Below are positions 56,633 through 64,000 of a DNA stretch of 64,000 nucleotides, one piece after another; position 1 is the first letter of the stretch; each line of letters begins with the position of its first letter. Both the position numbers and the translations under genes were made by a program. The notes below the pieces were generated by a model that saw only the letters and a program-made list of their open reading frames with translations, made no database searches and was not told where the DNA came from. The stretch lies in the NCBI GenBank assembly GCA_016288655.1, contig JAEEKX010000034.1, positions 31,845 through 95,844 of the forward strand, read 5' to 3'. Source of the DNA: Bacteroidales bacterium. Its GTDB lineage: Bacteria > Bacteroidota > Bacteroidia > Bacteroidales > WCHB1-69.

Positions 56633-59146
56633 ATGAAAAGAGCGCTATTACTTTCCACCTTATTGATAATCTTCTCTTTGACAGCGTTTTCGCAAAACGA
56701 GGCGACGGGAGCCGACAGCACGACGCGCGTTTCGGGCAATGTCGAAGGGACCACATTCGACACGGAGAGTCTCGACGACGAGGATGTCACGACGGGCGGC
56801 TACGTGCCCGGACTGCTGCACTCCTCTCGCGACATTTACAGCAGCAACACGTCGTATGCCTTCAGCATCGCCTATTTCAAGTCGCGCGGCGTGGATTCGA
56901 AGTACCAGAGCATCGCCATCAACGGGTTGGAGATGGAGAATGCCGTGACGGGGCGCGCCTCCTACTCGCAGTGGGGCGGGCTGAACCGAGTCTTCCGCTG
57001 GCCAGAGAACGTCGGCAACCTCGACCCGGTCACCTTCCTGTTCGGCGACGTGGGCGGTTCCACCAACTACAGCACCCGCGCCTCCTCGTACCGTCATCAG
57101 TTCCACGCCAACTACTCGCTCTGCAACCGCAACTACAACAACCGCATCATGCTCACCTACGCCTCCGGGCTGTTGAAGAACGGCTGGTCGGTCGCGGCCT
57201 CCGCCTCCACCCGCTTCGGCTCGCAGTTGAGTTACGTTGACGGCAGCAGTTACACCGGCTTCGCCTACTTCCTCGCCGCCGAGAAGCGGTTCAACAACGA
57301 GCACGCCCTCAACCTGACCGTCTGGGGCTCCCCCACCTCGCGCAGTCTGCAGGCCAACTCCACGCAGGAGGTCTATGACCTCACCGGCGACCACTACTAC
57401 AACTCCAACTGGGGCTGGTACGACGGCAAGAAGCGCAATGCCCGCATCCGCGACACCTACGAGCCCGTCTTCATGCTGTCGCATTTCTACACCCCTGAAA
57501 ACGGCAAACTACAGATCACCAGTAACATCGCCTCCACTTTCGGACGACAGAGCACCACTTCCCTCAACTGGAACAACGTGCCCGACCCACGTCCCGACTA
57601 CTACCGTTATCTGCCCAGTTACTTCAACGACGACCCCGAACTGCAGGCGTGGTACACCGAGCAGTGGACCCACAACAAGGGCATGCGCCAACTCGACTGG
57701 GACCACATGTATGAGGTGAACCAACTGGCCGCCGCCATCGACGAGCAGGCACAGTACATCGTCGAGAACCGCGTCATCGACCACGTGATGGTGGCCGCTT
57801 CGTCCAACCTCGTCGCCAACCTCAGCGACAACATCAAGTTGTCGGCGGGCGTGGACATTCGCGGATACAGACAACGCAACTACAAAACCATCAACGACTT
57901 GCTGGGCGGTGCCTACTGGCTCAACGAGGACAAGTACGCCGACGGCGAGAGTCCCGACAACCCATACCTGCTGTACGACGACCTCGACAACATCGGCGCG
58001 CACCTCGGCGTGGGCGACAGATTCGGCTACGACTACGCCTACAACATCTACCGTCAGAATCTGTGGGCCACGGCCAAGTTCTCGTACAGCCACATCGACT
58101 TCCACGTCGGCCTGAACGGGACATCCACCGAGATGTGGCGCACCGGCTTCATGCGCAACGGCCGTTTCCCCGACAACTCGCAGGGAAATTCCGCTCACCA
58201 GATATTTCTCAACTACGGTGCCAAGGCCGGCTTGACCTACAAGATCAACGGTCGTAACTACCTGGTGTTGAACGGGCAATGGCAGACGCAAGCCCCCAGC
58301 ATCTTAGACGCCTTCATCAGCCCCACCATCCGCAACGACTACGTGAACGGACTGACCAACGAGAAAGACCTCGGCGTTGATTTCTCCTACGTCATGCGCT
58401 ATCCCTTCATGCGGATGCGTCTGTCGGTCTTTTACTACAAGTTCATGGATGTGACCGACCAGTTCAGTTTCTACCACGACGACTACGGCAGTTTCGTCAA
58501 CTACGCCATGACCGACATCGACAAGCAGAACATGGGCGTGGAGTTGGGCGTGGAGATCCCGATCGGCTCGATGTTCACGGTGGCTTTGGCCGGCACTTAC
58601 GGCGACTACATCTACACCAACCGTCCGAACGTGACAATCACGGCGGACAACGGCTACGACGTGCTTGGCAACGGCAAGAGCGAATATACCGAGCAGGTCT
58701 ATTGGAAGAACTTCCACGTGGCCGGCAGTCCGCAGGTGGGCGCTACCCTCGGCGTGAAATTCAACTACAAATATTGGTTTGTCAGCGTGAATGCCAACTA
58801 CTTCGACAAGATCTACGCCGACATGAACCCTGAGCGCCGCACCACGGCCGCCCGCGGCACCCTGGAGAGCAGCAGCCAGTTGTACCAAGACCTGGTGGCG
58901 CAGGAGCGGCTGAAAGGGCAGTTCACCCTCGACGCCTCCATCGGCAAGTCCTGGAAGGTGAAACGCAACACCATCGGCTTCAACGTGAGCGTGACCAACC
59001 TCACCAACAACAAGAACCTGGTCACCTCCGCTTGGGAGCAGCGCCGGTTCGACTACAGCGACTACAACGTCAACAAGTTCCCGAACAAGTACTACTACGC
59101 CCAAGGGCTGACCTTCTACATCGGCATCAACTACACGTTCCAATAG
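56633..59146 (+). CDS. TonB-dependent receptor-like outer membrane protein
   Basis: Signal peptide; plug-like N-terminus (QSIAINGLEMEN); long beta-barrel; C-terminal LTFYIGINYTFQ. Confidence 0.8.
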   Translation: MKRALLLSTLLIIFSLTAFSQNEATGADSTTRVSGNVEGTTFDTESLDDEDVTTGGYVPGLLHSSRDIYSSNTSYAFSIAYFKSRGVDSKYQSIAINGLEMENAVTGRASYSQWGGLNRVFRWPENVGNLDPVTFLFGDVGGSTNYSTRASSYRHQFHANYSLCNRNYNNRIMLTYASGLLKNGWSVAASASTRFGSQLSYVDGSSYTGFAYFLAAEKRFNNEHALNLTVWGSPTSRSLQANSTQEVYDLTGDHYYNSNWGWYDGKKRNARIRDTYEPVFMLSHFYTPENGKLQITSNIASTFGRQSTTSLNWNNVPDPRPDYYRYLPSYFNDDPELQAWYTEQWTHNKGMRQLDWDHMYEVNQLAAAIDEQAQYIVENRVIDHVMVAASSNLVANLSDNIKLSAGVDIRGYRQRNYKTINDLLGGAYWLNEDKYADGESPDNPYLLYDDLDNIGAHLGVGDRFGYDYAYNIYRQNLWATAKFSYSHIDFHVGLNGTSTEMWRTGFMRNGRFPDNSQGNSAHQIFLNYGAKAGLTYKINGRNYLVLNGQWQTQAPSILDAFISPTIRNDYVNGLTNEKDLGVDFSYVMRYPFMRMRLSVFYYKFMDVTDQFSFYHDDYGSFVNYAMTDIDKQNMGVELGVEIPIGSMFTVALAGTYGDYIYTNRPNVTITADNGYDVLGNGKSEYTEQVYWKNFHVAGSPQVGATLGVKFNYKYWFVSVNANYFDKIYADMNPERRTTAARGTLESSSQLYQDLVAQERLKGQFTLDASIGKSWKVKRNTIGFNVSVTNLTNNKNLVTSAWEQRRFDYSDYNVNKFPNKYYYAQGLTFYIGINYTFQ

Positions 59147-59277
59147 TGGAAAGTTAAAGTTGAAAGGTTAAAGTCGTTTTTCAGTTTGACTACCCCGGCC
59201 TGCGGCCATCCCTTTTGAGAGAAGGGAATGGGTTGCCGATGTCATTGTCGGAATGAAGTGTTGTTTGCTCCTCTACC

Positions 59278-61164
59278 TTACGACAGTTTGTTGTTGTCGA
59301 TCAGCCAGCGGGTCACCTCCACGATGCGATCCTCATCGAAACGGTTGCCCAGGAGGTTGACCAACTCCCTGATGTCGGCGCACTGCGGGTAGGCCTCGAT
59401 GACGGCCTGCCGGATTTGGTTGAACTCGTCGCGGCGAAGACGGGCGGCCCGGACGGCGCGACAGACATCGCACTTGCCACACGCATCGCTTTCCGTCTCC
59501 CCGAAATAGGCCAGTAGTTGGCGGCTACGGCAGACGGTGTTATCTGTCACATAGTGCGTTACGGAATCCAGCCGTTTTTTTGCCACCTGCTTGCGGCTGT
59601 CATACACGCTGCGGTCGTAAAAGAGGTACTTCTCATCGACGCGCGGTCGAGTGAAGAGCACCTTGGGCAGGGAATTGCGCGGGTGGTATTCTACATAGCC
59701 GAACTTGGCAAGATAGTTGAGCCGCTCCTTCACGACCTTTTCGGTGCAGTCGGCGCGGCGGGCGATCTCGGCCTCGTCGATGATGACAGGATGCGCGAAG
59801 ATGCCGCTGTAGGAGCGCAGGAGCAACTGAATGAAGGGTTCCGCCTTCTGGTACAGCGGTGTTTTTTTCAGATTGTCAATATCTTCTTGAGAAAGCAGGA
59901 ACATCAGTTGTGCGGGCTCGCACTTGTCGTCGTCGTAAGCGATGGCGCCGGTCTTCTCCATGAGCCGGATGGATTGATAGACCTCGACGGGATTCCACTC
60001 GTGGCGGCGGGCGAAGTCAGCCAAGTCAACGGGATAGGACTCGTCGAGGCCGCCGGCGATGGGAATGTGGAGATCGCTACAAAGGGTGCGATAGACCTGT
60101 TGGATGAAGGGCAGCGGCGGGAAGGCGGTCTGAAAGTTGCGTTTCAGGTCGCGGAGGTCGGCGTCGTCGTATAGCAGGATGGCGACGGAGGGCTGGAGGT
60201 CGCGCCCGCCGCGGCCGGCCTCTTGGAAGTAGCCCTCGAGGGTGTCGGGGATGTCGATGTGGACGACGAAGCGGACGTCGGGCTTGTCGATGCCCATGCC
60301 GAAGGCGTTGGTGGAGACGATGACGCGGGTGGTGCCGTCCATCCATGCCTGCTGCTTGCGGTCGCGCACGGCGGGGTCGAGTCCGGCGTGGTAGTAGTCG
60401 GCGCTGATGCCGTGGCGTTGCAGGAACTCGGCGGTCTCGCGGGTCTTTCGGCGGTTGCGCACATACACGATGCCCGTGCCCGGGTAGTGCTGCATGATGC
60501 GCAACATCCGCCCGAGCTTGTCCTGCTCCTTCTGCACGTAATAGGTCAGGTTGTCGCGTTTAAAACTCTTCTGAAAGACATTTTTCTCCTTGAACCGCAG
60601 TTTCTCCTGGATGTCATCGACCACCTCGGGGGTGGCAGTGGCGGTGAGCGCCAGAACGGGGGCCCCTGGGCAATACTGCCGGATGTTGGCGATTTCAAGG
60701 TAAGGCGGACGGAAGTCGTAGCCCCACTGGGAGATGCAGTGCGCCTCATCAACGGCGATCATGCCGACTTTCATCCGCTTGAGATGAGCCAAAAAGACCT
60801 CCGTTGTCAAGCGTTCGGGCGACAGGTAGAGAAACTTCAACTCCTTATCGAACAAACAGTTGTCGAGGATGACGCCGATCTCGGCGCGGCTCATGCCGGA
60901 GTAGATGGCGGCGGCCTTGACGCCCTTCTTGCGCAGGTTGGCCACCTGATCCTTCATGAGGGCGATGAGGGGGGAGACGACGAGGCAGACGCCTTCGCGG
61001 GCGAGCGCGGGCACCTGGAAGCAGATGGACTTGCCGCCACCGGTGGGCAGCAGGGCGAGCGTATCGCGGTTGTCGAGAACGGAAAGGATGGTATCCTCCT
61101 GCAACGGCCGGAATTGGTCGTAGCCCCAATGTTCTTTCAGAATTTGATGGATCCGTTGGCGCAT
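59278..61164 (-). CDS. recQ: RecQ family ATP-dependent DNA helicase
   Basis: WGYDQFRPLQEDTI; LLPTGGGKSICFQVPAL; DEAHCISQWGYDFRPPY; Zn-binding Cys near the C-terminus. Start set at MRQRIHQ (61164) because the upstream Met overlaps the -7 box at 61180. Confidence 0.93.
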   Translation of the reverse strand: MRQRIHQILKEHWGYDQFRPLQEDTILSVLDNRDTLALLPTGGGKSICFQVPALAREGVCLVVSPLIALMKDQVANLRKKGVKAAAIYSGMSRAEIGVILDNCLFDKELKFLYLSPERLTTEVFLAHLKRMKVGMIAVDEAHCISQWGYDFRPPYLEIANIRQYCPGAPVLALTATATPEVVDDIQEKLRFKEKNVFQKSFKRDNLTYYVQKEQDKLGRMLRIMQHYPGTGIVYVRNRRKTRETAEFLQRHGISADYYHAGLDPAVRDRKQQAWMDGTTRVIVSTNAFGMGIDKPDVRFVVHIDIPDTLEGYFQEAGRGGRDLQPSVAILLYDDADLRDLKRNFQTAFPPLPFIQQVYRTLCSDLHIPIAGGLDESYPVDLADFARRHEWNPVEVYQSIRLMEKTGAIAYDDDKCEPAQLMFLLSQEDIDNLKKTPLYQKAEPFIQLLLRSYSGIFAHPVIIDEAEIARRADCTEKVVKERLNYLAKFGYVEYHPRNSLPKVLFTRPRVDEKYLFYDRSVYDSRKQVAKKRLDSVTHYVTDNTVCRSRQLLAYFGETESDACGKCDVCRAVRAARLRRDEFNQIRQAVIEAYPQCADIRELVNLLGNRFDEDRIVEVTRWLIDNNKLS

Positions 61165-61179
61165 GATGAAATGACGGGG

Positions 61180-61187
61180 CAAAGGTA
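61180..61187 (-). promoter_or_regulatory. -7 box TACCTTTG upstream of recQ
   Basis: Reverse complement TACCTTTGCCCC. Confidence 0.5.
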
Positions 61188-61257
61188 CTCTTTTTTTTTC
61201 AGAAAACAGAGAAGGTCAGGAAACGAAATCCCCTCAAATTTGTACATTATAATAAGA

Positions 61258-61289
61258 GTTGGATAATCAAGAAATTTTATGTAATTTTG
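61258..61289 (+). promoter_or_regulatory. Promoter: TTG ... TAATTTTG with about 21-nt spacing
   Basis: gTTGG at 61258 and TAATTTTGCAGC at 61282. Confidence 0.5.
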
Positions 61290-61353
61290 CAGCTTAAGAT
61301 TATTACAACTAAATTATTGAAAACAAAAAACATAATTCAATCAGAATTGCCCT

Positions 61354-62118
61354 ATGGAAGAGATGGAAGATAAAAAAGAGGTCGTGACTCCCGCGGAGAA
61401 CCGGACCGAATTCATTGCGCCAGCAGCCGAGCCGGAGGCAGATCAGCCGGAAGCCGGAGAGAAAAAGAAGAAGAAATGCAGTTGCGGACACATGGCCCAC
61501 TGGGTTGTGGAGTGCCTGTTGCTGATCGCCGTCGTGGTGCTGTTCATCCTCCACTTTTGCGGTGGCAAATGCGCTTCCTCGGACAACGAATCCACCAAGA
61601 GCACGCCCGTGAAGGTGGCCACCAAGCCCGGCAACGGCAACATTCTCTATCTCAACATGGACACGATTTACGAGTGTGCGCTTTGGAAAGAGAAGCAGGC
61701 CATTCTTGACGAAGAGGCCGACAAGTTGGAAGCATCCTTCACCACCCGCCAGAAGAAACTCGAGGCCGACGCCGCCCAGTTCCAGAAGAATGTCCAAGCC
61801 GGTGTGCTGACCGAGGAGCAGATGCAATATACCTATCAGCAGTTGGGCGAGGCAGACCAGAAGATCAAGGAGGACTATCAGACCGCGATGGAAGGGTTGG
61901 CCAAAAAGCAGGCCGACATCACCGAAGAGATGATGCAGGTATTGCGTGATGCCGCCAACACGGTCAACAACGCCGTGGACGGCTCCCCTGCCTCCTACAT
62001 CATCACCTACTCCTCCGCCAACCCCACCGTCATCGTGGCCGACCCGACACGCGACATCACCCGGAACGTGATCGAGGAGTTGGACAAGAAATGCACTCCC
62101 AAGAAAACCGACAAATAA
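61354..62118 (+). CDS. OmpH/Skp-like periplasmic chaperone family protein with N-terminal TM
   Basis: TM segment then ILYLNMDTIYECALWKEKQAILDEEADKLEASFTTRQKKLEADAAQFQKNVQAG coiled-coil typical of OmpH. Confidence 0.8.
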   Translation: MEEMEDKKEVVTPAENRTEFIAPAAEPEADQPEAGEKKKKKCSCGHMAHWVVECLLLIAVVVLFILHFCGGKCASSDNESTKSTPVKVATKPGNGNILYLNMDTIYECALWKEKQAILDEEADKLEASFTTRQKKLEADAAQFQKNVQAGVLTEEQMQYTYQQLGEADQKIKEDYQTAMEGLAKKQADITEEMMQVLRDAANTVNNAVDGSPASYIITYSSANPTVIVADPTRDITRNVIEELDKKCTPKKTDK

Positions 62119-62124
62119 TCCACG

Positions 62125-62730
62125 ATGAAAAGAGTCATCATCATTCTTTGCGCGTGCCTCTTCGCGCTCTCTTCATGCAAAGAGAAGGAGAAACCGGCGA
62201 AGCAGGTGGAGATGGGCGAGAAGACCACGACCTTCCTGCAAGGGGACCCGTATGCCGAGATGCCGCGGATGGTGGAGATCACCCCGGACAGTCTGAAGAA
62301 CCCCAATGCGCCCAACATCGATAGCACGGCGTACATTCTGGGCAAAGACAGCACCGGCGCGCTCAGCAATCAGATCACCTGCAAGGTTTCGTACAGCCAA
62401 GGCAAGGTCTATATCGTCGAGAACCTTCACAATGGCGTGCGCGACAGTGTCTGCACCGCTTACTACCCCAACGGACAACTCTGGTCGCAGGAGACCTACC
62501 GCAACGGGCTTCAGATCGGAGACGAGTTGGCCTATCAAGAGAACGGCTATCCCCTTTACATCGGTCATTACGACAACAACGGCAACTGCACCGGCACGTG
62601 GAAATACTACCGTAAGAACGGGGAACTCGACCACTCCGTGAGTGTCAACGAGCAAACCATCCAATGCGGGCATTGTGCCAAATGCGTGCTGTTGAAGCAT
62701 CAACGGCAAGGAAAGAAAACAGCAAAATAG
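62125..62730 (+). CDS. Lipoprotein with YwqK/MORN-like repeats
   Basis: Lipobox CLFALSSC; YPNGQLWSQETYRNGLQIGDELAYQENGYPLYIGHYDNNGNCTGTWKYYRKNGEL. Confidence 0.75.
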   Translation: MKRVIIILCACLFALSSCKEKEKPAKQVEMGEKTTTFLQGDPYAEMPRMVEITPDSLKNPNAPNIDSTAYILGKDSTGALSNQITCKVSYSQGKVYIVENLHNGVRDSVCTAYYPNGQLWSQETYRNGLQIGDELAYQENGYPLYIGHYDNNGNCTGTWKYYRKNGELDHSVSVNEQTIQCGHCAKCVLLKHQRQGKKTAK

Positions 62731-62777
62731 TGAATATCAATATTTTAAAATAATTAATAACTTCAAAAAACAACGTT

Positions 62778-64000
62778 ATGGAAATTCCCTTTGCAGAAGC
62801 GTGGAAAATCAAGATGGTGGAGCCCATCAAGAAATCCACTCGCGAAGAACGCGAAAAATGGCTTCATGAAGCCCACGAGAACATTTTTATGCTCAAGAGC
62901 GACTACGTCTATATCGACCTGCTCACCGATTCCGGCACCGGTGCCATGAGCGACCGGCAGTGGAGCGCGATGATGATGGGCGACGAGAGTTACGGCGGCG
63001 CCCGTTCCTTCTACCACATGAAAGACACCATCACGGAGATCACGGGATTTCCTTACGTCATCCCGACTCACCAGGGCCGTGCCGCCGAGAACGTGCTCTT
63101 CTCCTATTTAGTGAAGCCCGGCATGGTGGTTCCCGGCAACGCCCACTTCGACACCACAAAGGGACACATCGAGAGCCGCAAGGCCTTCGCCATCGACGTC
63201 ACCGTGCCCGAGGCCTACGACACCCAACTCGAGGTTCCCTTCAAGGGCAACGTCAGCATCGAGAAGTTGGAGAAGGTGCTGAAGGAGAATGAGGGCAAGG
63301 TGCCCTTCATGGTCCTCACCGTCACCAACAACACCGTCGGCGGTCAGCCCGTTTCGATGCAGAACATCCGCGAGACCTGCGAGTTGTGCCACAAGTACGG
63401 CGTGCCTGTCAACATCGACAGCGCCCGTTTCATCGAGAACGCCTACTTCATCAAGACCCGTGAGAAGGGGTACGAGAACAAGAGTCTCCGCGAGATCTGC
63501 AAGGAGATGTTCTCCTATGCCGACAGCATGACGATGAGCGCCAAGAAGGACGGTTTGGTCAACATGGGCGGTTTCATCGCCACCCGCAAGCAGGAGTGGT
63601 ACGAAGGCGCCAAGTTGTTCTGCATTCCTTTCGAGGGCTTCCTGACCTACGGCGGCATGAACGGTCGTGACATGGACGCCCTGGCCGTCGGTCTGAAGGA
63701 GAACTTGGAGTTCGAGATGGTCGAGACCCGCGTGAAGCAGGTGAAATACCTGGCCGACAAACTCGACGAATACGGCATCCCCTACCAGCGTCCTGCCGGT
63801 GGCCACGCCATCTTCGTCGATGCCGACAAGGTGCTCACCCAAGTGCCGAAGGAGGAGTTTCCGGCCCAGACGCTGACCTGCGAGTTGTATCTGGAAGCCG
63901 GCATCCGCGCCTGCGAGATCGGATACGTCCTCGCCGACCGCGACCCCGTGACCCGCGAGAACCGCTTCGGAGGCAATGACTTCGTGCGTCTCTGCATCCC
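62778..64000 (+). CDS. tnaA: Tryptophanase (beta-eliminating PLP lyase), 3' truncated by window
   Basis: MEIPFAEAWKIKMVEPIKKSTREER...YIDLLTDSGTGAMSDRQW...IPTHQGRAAENVLFSYLV...DSARFIENAYFIKTREKGY...MSAKKDGLVNMGGF; frame open to window end. Confidence 0.9.
   Translation, partial: MEIPFAEAWKIKMVEPIKKSTREEREKWLHEAHENIFMLKSDYVYIDLLTDSGTGAMSDRQWSAMMMGDESYGGARSFYHMKDTITEITGFPYVIPTHQGRAAENVLFSYLVKPGMVVPGNAHFDTTKGHIESRKAFAIDVTVPEAYDTQLEVPFKGNVSIEKLEKVLKENEGKVPFMVLTVTNNTVGGQPVSMQNIRETCELCHKYGVPVNIDSARFIENAYFIKTREKGYENKSLREICKEMFSYADSMTMSAKKDGLVNMGGFIATRKQEWYEGAKLFCIPFEGFLTYGGMNGRDMDALAVGLKENLEFEMVETRVKQVKYLADKLDEYGIPYQRPAGGHAIFVDADKVLTQVPKEEFPAQTLTCELYLEAGIRACEIGYVLADRDPVTRENRFGGNDFVRLCI

Noticed and set aside
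62125-62730. Toxin-antitoxin function suggested by the 'YwqK antitoxin' family label
   Set aside because: The protein is a lipoprotein with MORN-like repeats; there is no partner toxin and the label is historical, so no TA system is claimed.

Overview
This 64 kb window is a dense, GC-rich chromosomal segment from a member of the Bacteroidetes, probably Bacteroidales-like. The lineage call rests on TAnnTTTG-type promoters, type IX secretion (T9SS) C-terminal sorting domains, a PorT-like protein, a BatB/C-BatD locus and a Porphyromonas-type tryptophanase. Most of the window is housekeeping: M20 peptidase, gpsA, sdaA, nadC, an acyl-CoA ligase, nth, rel/spoT, corA, an RlmL-like methyltransferase, aroE, a DedA protein, recQ and tnaA. 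The dominant feature is a single 20,058-nt minus-strand gene (17695..37752) encoding a predicted 6,685-aa T9SS cargo protein. It has an extended signal peptide, a fibronectin-III-like domain, a CUB-like domain and eight ALK/LTK-type glycine-rich domains. Each glycine-rich domain appears to be inserted near the last strand of an Ig-like domain. It also has four copies of a ~100-aa repeat, four copies of an unassigned ~140-aa repeat interspersed with CDSxV repeats, and a Por-secretion tail. The gene ends in a strong intrinsic terminator. Just upstream are a compact tRNA-Thr/Tyr/Gly operon with its own terminator and an AT-rich intergenic region. Other points of interest are an apparently orphan AbiEi-like antitoxin, a BatB-BatC fusion with a Gln-rich repeat, and a pair of S8 protease paralogs of which only one has a T9SS tail. 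No CRISPR array, transposase, integrase or rRNA was seen. All family names come from reading translations by eye; no database search was run.
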